DNA of 64,000 nucleotides from Xiphydria camelus (lineage: Eukaryota; Arthropoda; Insecta; Hymenoptera; Xiphydriidae), in assembly GCA_963678675.1 (NCBI GenBank), contig OY783192.1, positions 13,500,424 to 13,564,423 on the forward strand. Reading direction: 5' to 3'. Positions 1-11,306 of this stretch are shown here, in pieces (the stretch's first letter is position 1; the number at the start of each line of letters is the position of its first letter). Made by a program: the position numbers and the translations under genes. The notes beneath the pieces are model-generated. The model did no database searches. It was not told the origin of the DNA and saw only the letters and a list, made by a program, of their open reading frames with translations.

Positions 1-584
1 TTCTCCAGCTTACGCGACAGGGATTGCTAAGAGTTTAGCGTCAGAGGGTTAAATAGACTTATTTTTATTATAAAACGATGCCTCGTTATCGATTGATATT
101 ACCTAGAAGTGGAAATATTATTACTATATACACACACATAACTGAGATATTGAGATTTTGTTTCTCTGAAAATCTCAATGTCACTTGCAACTAAAGAGGT
201 TAAGGTAGTGTCAAACACGGCTACTTTTGCTGCGCAGCAGATTAAAATTACTGCACGTGCAACAGGCTACAATGGCAAAATTGCAGGTTGCATGGGTGTT
301 CACACTACCTTTAGAAGGAATAGAGGTAACGTACATTTTATTTCACAATGCGCGAAAAGGCTGCCAGTTTTCCACAGTTAGGTGACAGAGGCGGGGGGAA
401 TGTCAGGGACGTATTTAAGAATTTTAATGCCCAATCAGAAATGTATTATAGTTATACATTTATATTTTTTAAATTTAGATATCTGAATACATACTGTTGA
501 AATTAATTAGGATAACCATAATTAAGCAACAATCACAAAATAAACGTTAAACGTTGTTCAAACACTTCCAACTCCAACGTACGG
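1..584. other. AT-rich spacer, no gene recognised
   Basis: No coding region is supported here. A GGGTTAA motif near base 46 resembles the right end of a piggyBac-type element (GGG next to a TTAA site), but no left partner lies in the window. The rest is AT-rich sequence without recognisable structure. Confidence 0.4.
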
Positions 585-664
585 TTAACACGTTCACTGC
601 CGATCAGATTAACAGAAATAGCCAATGGCTCACGGGTGTCTGACGTCGGCACTGAACGTGTTAA
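585..664. mobile_element. 80-bp TTAA-bounded palindromic MITE
   Basis: The unit begins TTAACACGTTCACTGCCGA and ends in the near-perfect reverse complement (TCGGCACTGAACGTGTTAA). TTAA at both borders is the target duplication of the piggyBac superfamily, so this is probably a very short non-autonomous derivative. It encodes nothing. Confidence 0.6.
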
Positions 665-942
665 ACGGTATCAAAGAGGTTAACGGTATCCACGTGGTGA
701 CAGTGGCGAGCAGTCCCCTGCAACTTACACGAATTCCCCTTAGATATCTTTGACCACGCTTTGATGCCAGTTGTACTAATCCGCTACGTGACGCCCTACA
801 CGCTGGTCCTGTCATTCTAACCTAATGAAATGTTTTTATTGCAATGATTGAAAGCGTTCATAAGGATATAACAGATATGAAGTGTCAAAACATTTTTTTA
901 ATGGTAAAAACTTATGTTACTTGTATTTAAAAAAATTTAGCG

Positions 943-1591
943 ATGCCGAAGTGTAAAGTAAAAGGATGTACGGTTGGGTACGACTCAAATACTGATAAAG
1001 GACCTTTTTTTACGGCTTCAAAAGACTCGGAGTTTCTCCAAGCATGGAGAATTGCCACAAAAATACCTGATTTAAAATCAGGCGATCGTGTTTGTCATAA
1101 TCATTTTTTAGAGGAGGAAATCATTACTCACAAAATTATCACAAATACAAACGGTCAAGTCATCATGAAGGCAAGTACTGATATTAATTGAAAAAGATAT
1201 TTCTAAATTCAAAAGAAAAAACGTGTCAGGTCAAATTTTGTTGTTTAAAGATTTACTTTCTATTTTATACGTTTTTAATTATCAGGAGCGACTTAAGAAT
1301 TGTAGAATAAAGACAGGTGCTGTTCCATCTCAGTTTTCATGGACAGTTGCCCCCGTTAATCCAGGCATGTCTTCATCTTCTTTTGTTGAAGAGACGAATC
1401 ATATTGATATCGAGAGTTATGAAATTTTAAAGGAGTTCCATTGTCAATCGGATGCAAAACTAGAAAATATTGACGAAAATTCTTTTAAAAATTCTCTCAA
1501 CAACATTTCTCTCGAGGAAGTGATAAATCATGTCAATTTGCCAATTGGCTGGAGCCTGGAATAATGAAGGCATCAAATGAAAAAAAAATGT
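943..1591 (+). pseudogene. P-element-type transposase, block 1: THAP zinc finger and N-terminus
   Basis: The ATG at 943 opens a THAP DNA-binding domain. The visible C2CH ligands are Cys4, Cys9, Cys51 and His54, with the conserved Trp35 and Phe55 of the family. THAP domains bind transposon ends or host promoters, and this arrangement is standard for P-element/THAP9 transposases. The open frame ends near 1190. A probable acceptor at 1279-1280 leads into an acidic segment that continues to LPIGWSLE near 1562, matching the start of the P-element N-terminal domain after the coiled coil. A frame change is needed between 1562 and 1587. The block ends at the AATT target site of a Sola-like insertion and resumes at 4616. 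The P family is clear, but the gene is not functional. Confidence 0.8.
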
Positions 1592-1767
1592 AATTGAAGG
1601 GTCCGCGGTCAAAACCTGTTAACTGACATTTTTTTCGAAATTGACTTTTTTGTATTTTCTGGAACATTTTTTTTATGCAGTCAATATTCCACCAACGAAA
1701 CTGCGAAATTCTTTTTAGTTTTTTTTAAATTGATTTTTGAAAATCACATTTCGGTATCTACAGCCTA

Positions 1768-1790
1768 GTCCGCGGTCAAAACCTGTTAAC
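1768..1790 (+). repeat. internal copy of the Sola-like terminal repeat (left); right partner 4371-4388
   Basis: The core GTCCGCGGTCAAAACCTGTT of the outer TIR recurs here in the same orientation, about 170 bp inside the left end. The inverted core recurs 220 bp inside the right end. They may be extra transposase-binding sites, or the ends of an older, shorter element. Confidence 0.7.
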
Positions 1791-2122
1791 TACTTATGGC
1801 GTTTTATGAGAAATTCGCGCTTTTTTTCAAATCGGTTCAGTTCACTCGTAAAATAAGAGAGGGAGACACGTGTCAGTGTCTCTGCAGTGAAGTGTATCTG
1901 TGTGTCAGAAGTTTTTTGAGGTTAATTTCACAGATTCCTCCTGATTGTTACCTACAGATCGCGAAAAGGACGAAGGTGAGTGACGTGTCTTAGTTATTAA
2001 TACTCAGGAAACTTTTACAATAATCAATTTAAAATTTTTACAAGCACATCAATTTTCGGCATGTCATTCCAAATATTTTGATATATAAAACTTGTCCGTA
2101 GCTTCAAAATCATAGGAGAAAA

Positions 2123-4203
2123 ATGCGAGCCCGAGAAAAAAATCGGCAGCGTCGTTTGAAAGGCGAGGAATACATGACGACAAAGGGCAAAAAAAAGCTC
2201 GCAGTAAAACAGCCTTCCTTTAGGGTAAGTTTTTTAATTAGAGCTTTTTCTGATAATGTGACTGATATATCCGAATCGTTTTTGACAACTTGACCTCAAG
2301 ATGTTTGCATTTTCTTACGGCAAGAAACGAAAATATTCAAATCATTTTGGCTATTTAACCTCAAAATCTTTGTATTTTCTTCTTTTTAAATATTAATAAT
2401 ACATGAAATGTGTATGAATAATTTTCATACAAATTATCGATCGGGTTGATATATTTGAAAAAATAATTTTCATGTAAATGAAATAAAATTCTCATAATTT
2501 ATTCTTCTCAGAAATATATTTAAAAATGTACAGAATAAATCGACGTTGATATATTTATCTTCTAATTCGATTTTCTTTTTTAGTTGATATGCAAATGTAA
2601 ATTGAAGTGCTCGATTCTTTCGCACCGCCATCGTTCAATACTCTTCAATCAGTACCGATCACTCGACAGAAATGCACAGCGAGCCTATCTTGCCAATCTC
2701 GTCAATATTATTCCTGTTCAAAGGGCAACAACGTCGCAGCCAAGCCGTCGCCAAGTCACTACTATTTATCGACTTCGCGATGAAGAGGGGCTGTCAGTTC
2801 CGGTGTGCAAATCGACGTTTCAGGACACTTTTGGACTCGGCAGAGGAGAATTGGACGTGTTACGAGAAAAATCGAAACACGGGTTCGATAGTACAAAGGA
2901 TAGACGTGGTGGTGGACGTAACATTAAGTACACGAGCGCTCAACGTGACCTGATCATAAAATTCATCGAATTGTTGCCAAGAGACATAAGTCATTACGGC
3001 CGGAAAGACTCGGACAAGGAATATTTAAGCTGCGATCTTAATTATCAAAAATTTCATCAGGAATTCTCTCGACAGAATCCCAGTGTGTCCGTAACAATCG
3101 ATTTTTTCATTCGTATTTTCAAATCTCAGTTTCCTAACTTAAGTTTCCACAAGCCTCGAGTGGATACATGTAGCACGTGTGACAAATTGGCCGCGAAATT
3201 AAAAGGATCTAAGACTGGGAGCAAAGACGAATTGCTGGCACAAAAAAACCTGATGGCTCATCACGGAGAAGCCGATGTGGCGAGATCAGCAATGAAAGTC
3301 GATAGTCTTTTGCCAGACCCAAACTTCACTTGCCTTTCCATCGATCTTCAACAGGTCATTCCTCTACCGACTTTAACGCGCGGGAAGATGTATTATCTTC
3401 ACCAATTATCCTGTTTTAATCTTGGAATTCATGTAAACAACGATGACCGCGCATTTATGTGCATTTGGCACGAGGTAATCGCTTCTCGAGGGGCATCGGA
3501 AATAGCCAGCTGCTTATTCTAACTTTATAATCAGGAACAACGACTCCCATTAAAGAAACATCTCATCGTGTGGAGCGATAATTGCCCAGGACAGAACAAA
3601 AATAAAATTTTGATTATGGCATACATGTTTATGATCCATTTTGGATTGATCGAAAGTGTCGAGCACAAATTTCTCGTATCAGGTCACAGCTTTCTGAGCT
3701 GTGACAGGGATTTCGCACTTATTGAAAAGAAGAAAAGGAAAAGAATTCTCTACGATCTTAACGATGTTGATCAATTGATAAGAGGCTCGAGAAGCAATCC
3801 ATTCGAAGTAATCAAAATGACGAAGTTCTACGATTTTAAAAACCGAAGCAGATTGGTTTCTGAATACGACAAAGATAGCGCTGAACAGCGTTTGTTGGTT
3901 TCGAATCACAAGCGTAGGAAAAATTGAAATAAAAAGAAATTTCAATCAGAACAATTTTGAAAAATTCACCATTTGGAAACGCGGTTAGTATAGCAAAAAA
4001 TAAAAAAAAAATATAATCATAAATGAAATATGTAAAATAATAAGTATTAATTTGTTGCAGGGAGGAACTCAGACGATTTGAACCGATTCGAATTCGACAA
4101 AATAAACGCCAAAGAATTGTCAGCGGAAAAGCAAAAAGATCTCAGGAAAATGATGACAGTAATCCCTCAAGAAGAACAAGAATTTTTCGAAGAATTACTA
4201 TAA
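2123..4203 (+). pseudogene. Sola-like transposase, three exons, inactivated
   Basis: Exon 1 (2123-2224) starts at ATG and ends at GTAAGT. Exon 2 runs 2584-3983 after a TTTTTTAG acceptor. Exon 3 (4061-4203) follows a TTGCAG acceptor and ends in TAA, with AATAAA-like signals just after. Splice phases agree at both junctions. Exon 2 contains a Cys-pair segment (CSTCDK), then the acidic core: LSIDLQQ (first Asp), GIHVNND, and WSDNCPGQNKN (second Asp), followed by SGHSFLSCDRDFALIEKKK. This order is typical of a large family of arthropod and cnidarian cut-and-paste transposases. The copy is broken by an in-frame TAA at 3520-3522, just before the WSDNCPG block, and by one frameshift near 3923. The upstream open frame near 1796 is probably not part of the protein. 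Confidence 0.75.
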
Positions 4204-4615
4204 AGTCATTTTCAGCAATAATAAAATAGATTGAAAATTAAAAAATTAATTAAAAAAATACTTTAGCATGTTTATTTCTACAAAATGCCATGATTTAACT
4301 CCATATAAAGTGACAGATATTCTCTATCAAGCCCCACTTTGAAGAACGGAAAGCGGTAAAATACTGCAGATAACAGGTTTTGACCGCGAGACCCCCTGTA
4401 GATAACATATGTATAGGTTCAACTGCTCATATATCATCCAATTTTGATTTAAATATTATGAAACTAACGTTTATTACTTTCCTTTAGTTAATGAACAAAA
4501 AAGATTTGACGGTTTAAAAAAATATTGAAAATTCCATAAATAATAACGATTTTCCTTTACCGCGTAAAATTTCTAAAATGTCAGTTAACAGGTTTTGACC
4601 GCGGACCCTTCAATT

Positions 4616-6558
4616 GTATTCTCTCAGAGGCGACTAATGTTTTCAAATAAACATTACAGGCCTTATTCTTTGAAAGAAGTGATTGTAATTGAAGACGGAG
4701 GCTTACATATTAGGAGAAAGAATAAATTTATCGATACTAAAACATCAGAATCATATTCAAAGTGTTCAACAGGTTCAAAACCTCGTTACTGCAATGGCAA
4801 AGGTTTCTATTTGCATAGGTTCGCACAACCAACAGAATATGGCAAACATCGACTGCAAATTCATGAAAAAGGATACTGGCAGTGCCTGGTCATGTTCGAT
4901 GTCCGTTTATTATCGAAAATGGGGTAATATGTGGATATTGTCGTACTGCAAAAAAACTGTAGCCAGAAAGATTTAAAGATTGACAAAAGCAAATAATACG
5001 CCAAAAACAAAAACTTCTTTGTCACCAACAAGACACAAACAGTAGCTTGTACTACAATCAAAACTTCGCTGTTAGGGCTAAAGAGCGTGCTAAAATTTCA
5101 ATTGCTCAACTACGTCAGGAATCAAAAGATTGCCGGGAAAAATTGGCTCAAGTAAAAACTTCAACAGTAGACGAATATGTCAACGACGGCTTGATTCCGC
5201 AGAATAATGCGTACGCAGTGAAGGAAATCGTCGCAGCCGCTAAACGAAAAAGTCCGAAAGGCCGTCGTTACAGTGATGAGTGAATGTTTTTATCATTGTT
5301 GCTGCATATGAAATCACCCATAACGTATAATTTTATACGTAATCAAGAGATCTTACCACTACCTGCTATTCGAACAGTCCGAAAGTATGAAAAAATGTAA
5401 CTTGTTTTTAATTTCCAATAGAGTAAATAAATATTTTTTTATTACAGATATTTGTCATCTATTGAAATCAATTGTGGCTTTGATCCCCAATTCTTTGAAC
5501 TATTGGCACTCTCTTTAGAAAATAAATCTGAGAAGCAAAAACACTGAATATTATTACATGATAAGATGTCAGTCCGAGAGAGTATTTACCTATGTGAATC
5601 CTAAAAAAATGACTTATTCTGGTCTACAAGATTTTGGCTCTGATGATCCACAGGTATCAAATCTAAATGAGAAAGCTAATCACGGTTTAGTTATAATGTT
5701 TCAGACACTTGCTGATACATACACATAGCCTATTGCTGTATTTGCATCCAGAGGACCTACAAAAGGCGATGTTCTTGCCTCGTTAGTAGTGAAAGCAATT
5801 GTTCTTATGGAGAACATAGGCTTCAAGATGCATGGTGTCGTAACAGACGGAGCACAAACAAATCGTCGATTTTGGGCACAACTAGGAGTCACTGGCGCTT
5901 ACGATAAAGCAAACAATTATTTTGTTCACCCGCTAGACAAGAACAGCAAAATTTTCATCTTCTCAGATACTCCTCATTTATTTAAATGTATTAGAAATCG
6001 CTTGGAAAAAAAGGAGCATTTCAGGCATGTTGAAGCATGTTTTTTTACATTTTTATTGTGAATTAAGTTTTTTTTCAGTTGTCTCCTAGCAATGATTATG
6101 TGAAATGGGAACATTTAAAAATATTACATGAGAAAGATAAAGAACGTGCTGCTCATGGTGAAGCCCTAATGTGTCCACGATTAACAAAAAATCATTTCCA
6201 ATTGAATAATTCTTTGAAAATGCGTGTCATTGGCTGTGCAAGTGAGTTCTCCAGAGTACAAAAAAATTATGATTACATAACAGCAATGTTTTTCATTTTT
6301 TTTCTTTTTTACAGCTTTTCAGCAATTCTGTGTACAGAGGTTTGCTTTTATTTCAATATATGCCAGAATTACAGGATAGTGGAGCAAAAGCAGAATTTTG
6401 TAAATGGTTAAACGATTTATTCGACGCTTTGAATCAGAAAGAAGAGTATTCGGGCCTTAACAAAGAAAGCTATTACTACAAAGTAGTTCATCTTTATCTT
6501 TCAAAACCACTTTCATTATCAAAGGAAATCTTTAAATACATATTAATTTCATTAATAA
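4616..6558 (+). pseudogene. P-element-type transposase, block 2: catalytic core
   Basis: The frame resumes directly after the AATT duplication with the coiled-coil and GTP-binding-like N-terminal region. From 5047 it carries AAAKRKSPKGRRYSDE, which continues across a TGA (expected TGG) at 5281 into MFLSLLLHMKSP and NFIRNQEILPLPAIRTVRKY. This is the signature segment of P/THAP9 transposases. An intron (about 5395-5448, TTACAG acceptor) leads to INCGFDPQFFELL. RNase-H-like core pieces follow: MTYSGLQDFG, HGLVIMFQ, FASRGPTKGD, then VVTDGAQTNRRFW (catalytic Asp region) and SDTPHLFKCIRNRL. Further introns are indicated near 6050-6078 and 6285-6315. Several in-frame stops (for example TAG at 5726) show decay. 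The block ends at the CACAGG insertion at 6559. Confidence 0.8.
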
Positions 6559-8445
6559 CACAGGACCACAAAATGAAATCGAAAAAGTCCTCTTACCAAA
6601 CCGAATGATCTATACGTTTTTGGGTGCGCTGATCACGAATCCGTGGTCCAAATGACCCCTACACGTCAGGATCAAGGTCAGGTTAAAGTTCATACTTTTT
6701 GCTTTCCGTCATACGATCTATTGGATCGAAATAATCATGTAAAATCAAGTTTTCTGTGAATTTTGCTAAAAATCACATATTTTGTAGTTGGTGAGCTAAC
6801 GATTCAGGTATCACCCGGTCATACAAAAAATAAGCAGTTCTGTGGGGGAGAGACTTTAAAGTTGCCGCTTTTTACTCGAAACCATACGCTCTTTTTCAGT
6901 CAATTCAAGCACGCATTTGCCTCCATATACTTATGCGCGAGTGTGTGCGTGCGCATAGATTTTAATTTTTTAATGTCTGATTTTTCTAATTTTTTCCGTG
7001 TATCTGCATTGTTTTAGCGCACAAATCTTATGGAAACTGGTTCAGTACTGAAATCCTCGCGTACTTCACACATATTGTAGTTTATGACCACCTGATCAAA
7101 AGTTATCATTACCATAGACTCAAAAAATGTACCAGAGCTAGGAGACTTTTAAGTAGTATACCTTCTACTTGCGACCGTACGCTCTGCTGTATTAAACTAG
7201 TTATATTGCTCTTAAATCCTGGTGAATATTTCTCACCTGCACGAATATTGCAGGTCATGATCAGCTTTTCAAATGTTACTGTTCCGACAAACGATGGTCT
7301 GAATTCAGAATATAGATCCTGAATAACACAGGCACACAAAATAAAAAAAGTTTACGGTGCCAACAAAGCGACCTACATAGCGTTCTAGTATTGGTCGAGA
7401 TTAGTCGAAATCTAAATTTTTGGAATTTTCTACTTACCAGTTTTTTTTTTATTCGACCTTGGATTTTCAAGCAAATTTCACGTATTCCAAGTTGGTTACT
7501 AAGCTTATGTAATTGTTTTTCTTAGCTGTTGAGTGAATTTGTTCATAGCTTTCATGTCAAAAAAGCCTCTCAAGTCTTGGTCGCAAAACAAATTTCTTTC
7601 AAATGTTATTAACAAGAAAAATGTAATGTTCCAACGCGACTAACGTTTCGCTCGCAAACCGCTGAATGGATTTCAGCAACTGTGACGACAAAATTTTTAT
7701 TTATGGACGTACATTTCAGGAGCAATGTTTTTGTTTTACGCAAATGAATTTGTTGATAAATCTCTCATTTGTTTATGTACAAGTTAAAAATTTTTCGACT
7801 CATGAAAATATATTTTTTTTCACATCGTTCTATATTAGCCTTCGAGTGAAACACAGGAAGGAAACATGATTTAGTTCCCATCACCGGACGTTTATAAATT
7901 TTGCAGTGCGACGCATGAGCACTCAGAACTTGTGTGCAGTATTCGCAAAAAATAGCTATTTTTTGCGAATACTGCACAAAAGTTCTGAGTGCTCACGCGT
8001 CGCGCTGCAAAATTTATACAACGTCCGGTGATGGGAACTAAATCATGTTTCCTTCCTGTTATTTTTAATGTTTTGTCTAATGTTTTGCTTTAAAATAAGC
8101 GGAAACTGTTTTACTACCTACCTAATATTTTTTAAAAGCGAATCTGATGGTCAATGTTATAGAACAGTGGTTTTAACTTTAATATAACGTCTATTTTAAG
8201 GGGTCGGTCAAAGTTATGTCCATCGTTCCTAACTTTGACCACTAGGGTTTTTTTTAAAATGGCTTCATACAATTTGCAAATAAAAAACCTAATGGTGCAA
8301 TTTAAAGGGTTATATTGAGCCCCCAAGTGAGCCACTAAACAAACAAATAAGCTAAAGCCCAAGCAAAGATATTCATATTTGAAGTTTAATTTCGGTCAAA
8401 GTTATGTCACTTTACATTAATGTCGACGTTAGGCATTATTGATTA
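6559..8445. mobile_element. mosaic of truncated CACAGG-type elements and dispersed repeats
   Basis: A left end starting CACAGGACCACAAAATGAAA at 6559 cuts the P-type gene. A second left end of the same type (CACAGGCACACAAAAT) occurs at 7327. No right ends for these copies are seen before the intact MITE at 8446-9040. Bases 6680-7060 are a dispersed repeat with a second copy at 34470-34880. No protein is supported. From 8060 to 8445 I see only AT-rich sequence with a repeated AAAGTTATGTC motif. Confidence 0.5.
7853..8059. mobile_element. 207-bp foldback MITE
   Basis: Two arms of about 95 bp form an almost perfect hairpin centred near 7960. The outer ends read ACAGGAAGGAAACATGATTT and its reverse complement. 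The arms carry the same CCATCACCGGACGT block in opposite orientation. There is no coding capacity and the target duplication is unclear. Confidence 0.7.
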
Positions 8446-9040
8446 CACAGGTTTACAAAAAAAAAAAAAGTCCGGACTATTTGACCGGACCATGGTATTC
8501 CGAGGTATTTTTGCGTCCTGAATCCGATCCCGAGGTCATCTGAGCCCCATCACGTCAGAAAAACGAGATTTCGAAATAAATAAATAAGGAAATGGGACTG
8601 CCCTGAACAGCACCCAGAGCATGACTCCAAGGTTCTAAGGCCATTAGGGTCAGTGCTGGGTCCACTGTCACAGTGAACGGATCGCCGGAATTGGATGCCT
8701 TGACAGGGAGATCGTAATCCGCGAGATACAACGATCATGGCAACATTTTATCCACTGGGGTGGTTCTGTGATAGTCCCGGTCGAGATTTAGGACTCCATT
8801 CCAATGTTTGGAAGGTATTCAAGACCTAAACAGCCACCCTCCAACTCAACAGGTCGCTTGAGAAATTGTCCCGGATCCAGTTCCAAAAAATGGTCATTTT
8901 AACCTCTAAATGACCTTGAAATCTCATTTTTCTGACGTGATGGGGCTCAGATGACCTCGGGGTCGGATTCAGGACGCAAAAATACCTCGGAATACCATGG
9001 TCCGGTCAAATAGTCCGGACTTTTTTTTTGTAAACCTGTG
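8446..9040. mobile_element. CACAGG-type MITE with TTA target duplication
   Basis: A 595-bp element bounded by CACAGGTTTACAAAAAAA and its reverse complement, with TIRs of about 130 bp. TTA lies on both sides (8443-8445 and 9041-9043). CAC-initial ends plus 3-bp duplications fit the CACTA/EnSpm (CMC) group. The 53966-56670 element shares the first bases of the TIR and carries a transposase, so it may represent the source lineage. Confidence 0.75.
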
Positions 9041-9574
9041 TTATCCAACTGAAAAACACCCATCTGATTTCCCTTCTGTCCTTACGGGGAGGATAAATCA
9101 AGACGCTCTCTCTCTCTCTCTCTCGAGGTTTGCCATTGCTTACATTATAGTTTTCCGAATCATATTCAGTCACGTAAAAGGAAATTAATTACACTTTGCG
9201 ATATATACTTAAAAGTACTGCGTCAGTGTTTACTAAGTTAATTATATATTTATCGATCTTATCATTATAATTTCCTATTGCGTTGATTTTTAATATATCT
9301 ATTTTACTTATTTTTTTGTGCATGTAGCAATTTTCTCTATCTCATCTATTATTCAAAAATAATTCGTGAATTACTAATGGTGAGTGATAAATTGTCCTGG
9401 AATATTTTCATCTAGAAATTTTTTGGAATTGTTAGGCAAGCAGGTGATTCAAACGATCATCCTTCTGCACCAATTTTTCTGCATATCTATAAAATTCTCT
9501 GCACGTTTACTGTTTTAAAGACTCCAAGAAGAGGGAATTGTTTGGTTGAATCAGGGCATAGTCAAGAAGCACTT
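9041..9574 (+). pseudogene. P-element-type transposase, block 3: C-terminal domain
   Basis: Immediately after the CACAGG insert the frame reads YPTEKHPSDFPSVLTGRINQ and DAL, the LTGRINQDALE segment that precedes the C-terminal P-element domain. An intron (9128-9415; GT donor, CTAG acceptor) leads to KFFGIVRQAGDSNDHPSAP and IFLHIYKILCTFTV, the hallmark FFGIVRQ region of P/THAP9 transposases. The exon end is disrupted by a CT microsatellite (9106-9124) that inserts about 14 bases. The block stops at the TTAA site of a piggyBac MITE. Confidence 0.8.
9106..9124. repeat. (CT)n microsatellite inside a transposase exon
   Basis: The uninterrupted CT tract sits in the last codons before a probable splice donor of the P-type gene (GCT CTC GAG expected). 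The extra ~14 bases shift the frame by two. Confidence 0.7.
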
Positions 9575-9851
9575 TTAACCCTCAACATGCCATGACTCCA
9601 AAAGTAACGTAAATTACTATGGGGGGTTCTTTTGGGACCCCACTAAAATAATGTGTTTAGTACCCCAATTTAAATATTTTGTTTTCAAATACAACTCGGA
9701 TTTTTTTAAACATATTTATTTGGCATTAATACATAAAATCCATTAAAAAATAAAACTGTTTAAACTAAAAACAAAAAACAAAGACCAAAATACTATAGGA
9801 ATTCTGGGTCTGAGGTCCCGAAAGGACCCCGCACGGTACGTTAAGGGTTAA
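9575..9851. mobile_element. 277-bp piggyBac MITE in TTAA
   Basis: TTAACCCTCAACATGCC on the left and a GTACGTTAAGGGTTAA-type right end give CCCT...AGGG termini within duplicated TTAA. Subterminal inverted motifs GGGACCCC and GGTCCCGAAAGGACCCC are visible. There is no coding region. It splits the C-terminal block of the P-type transposase. Confidence 0.75.
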
Positions 9852-10049
9852 GACTTGGCGATATTAAATCAATTTTTATTAATAACAATTCTGCTGATAC
9901 TAAGAAGGAGATAAAAGCTAAACTTGATGCTTTAGTAAAAAATTGGAGTATGGAAAATATGATTGAGCAGGACTACAGCCGGCCAGATGTGTCAAACTGC
10001 ATTCTATATTATTTAACGGCTGATTTATTAAAGCATGTTTTCAATGCTG
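9852..10049 (+). pseudogene. P-element-type transposase, block 4
   Basis: After the piggyBac MITE the frame continues through DIKSIFINNNSADTKKEIKA to SNCILYYLTADLLKHVFNA. This is the SxxIYYLAGYL-like region that precedes a CxxC pair in P-type transposases. It stops at the 14-bp target duplication of the LINE, and the CxxC segment (KCIECKN) is found on the other side at 15917. Confidence 0.75.
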
Positions 10050-10403
10050 TTAAGTGTATTGAAAACCCACCAACGGAGGCATGAAGGCTCTTGTCGCGGA
10101 TCAAAAGCTCCCCCCAAACATAAGGTGTGAGCTACCGTGCTGAGATATTGTATGGCGCAGGGGGTAAGATGCGTTCCCAAACGGTACCTCCCAGATACCG
10201 GGCGCCCTCTGGGTAGTAAGCAGCCAAGCCCTGGGTGAACGGACCTCTCCCCAGGTGAGACCGCATACAATCCGTTCGCCTCCGATCCGCTGCAGGGGCC
10301 ATGCGCCTGTGTCCGGCGCCAGACGGATAACCGATATGCAACCCGCTACGCTGGCGTGTATTGAGGGGAACGGATTGTATGTCTGATACTCGTGGGACGA
10401 AAA

Positions 10404-11298
10404 ATGGATCAATTAACTAATCTTAACTTAAATACGGGACCTTCTGGGACGGAAACGAACCAGAAGGGTGACAAACACACTGACGGTGGACAGGAAATGG
10501 CTAAGCAGAAACTTAGTGGAGCTGCAAGGCGACGACTGAAGAAACAGTTGCAAGGGGGAGTAGGGAATAAAGAAGTCCCAACAACCCCTGGGACAGTTAC
10601 AGACGGGGCGAGAGATGGAAGTGGGAAGGGGATCAAGCGAGTGACCCCTGAACACCATACACCCAGCCCCAGTACGACACAGACTGAGAAAAAGACTCGG
10701 ACAGAAACATACGCACAAAAGACGATAAAAATGATCAGGTGGGCCCTTATACCAGAAGGGTACCCTGAGAGACGATTAACGACGGACGAATTGACAGCGA
10801 TCAAGAGACTTATCAAAGCCCAGATCCTGTCAATACCCGACGGAACAAAAATGCCCATCTTTTCGAAGGGATTTGGGAAAGAGACGGTGCAGCAGTGGTA
10901 GGCTGCACCGACGAACAAACTGGGATGTGGTTAGGAAAAGCCTATTCCCAGCAAACAAAATAGGGAATCTCGCTTTCGGCGTGGTCTCAACTGAGGGACT
11001 TCCAAAGCGCCACAGGGTAGTGGTCCACGTTGAGGACGAGGAACTGACGTCCTCGGAGGTTATACAGTTTATGGTGAAACAGAATACAGGACTGGCCAAG
11101 GAGGACTGGACGGTTGACAAGGGCAGTGAAAGTAAGGGAGCTACAAGCACCCACTTTTCTGCACTTGTCAACGACAAAGCGTTGCGGTGCCTAGAAGCCT
11201 GCAACTTCAAGCCTCACTGTGGGACTCAAAGAGCGAATGTAAAGCTGCTTGAGAAGAACCGCGGTGGAGATAAAGAGACAACTGAGGCGGGCAAGTGA
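10404..11298 (+). pseudogene. LINE ORF1, DUF4780-like, one frameshift
   Basis: ATG at 10404 begins a basic, low-complexity N-terminus (GAARRRLKKQ) followed by an RNA-binding-type region. One frameshift around 10875-10900 is required to continue into WDVVRKSLFPANKIGNLAFG and HRVVVHVEDEE. This second part resembles the DUF4780 domain found in insect LINE ORF1 proteins and TE-derived genes. The TGA stop at 11296-11298 lies 8 bases before the ORF2 ATG. Its role would be chaperoning the LINE RNA. Confidence 0.65.
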
Positions 11299-11306
11299 AC
11301 CATGAT

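Larger units (their letters stand above)
1596..4611. mobile_element. Sola-like DNA transposon, AATT target duplication
   Basis: A 3,016-bp element with ~38-bp terminal inverted repeats starting GAAGGGTCCGCGGTCAAAAC, flanked by AATT at 1592-1595 and 4612-4615. A second internal copy of the TIR core lies inside each end (1768-1790 and 4371-4388), so the ends are doubled. It carries one three-exon transposase on the plus strand. A 4-bp duplication and this transposase type fit the Sola superfamily, but the name is from recall. The element interrupts the P-type transposase, and removing it with one AATT joins that frame. Confidence 0.75.

Noticed and set aside
665..942. Terminal inverted repeat of the original P-type element
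   Set aside because: No 31-bp-type inverted pair or 8-bp duplication could be matched between the region before 943 and that after 19698.
1796..1993. Open frame before the Sola-like exon 1
   Set aside because: It overlaps the inner TIR region, has no splice link to the transposase exon at 2123, and no motif.
10101..10412. Open frames on the minus strand of the LINE 5' region and ORF1
   Set aside because: They overlap the LINE's sense-strand ORFs, have no recognisable motif, and are antisense shadows.
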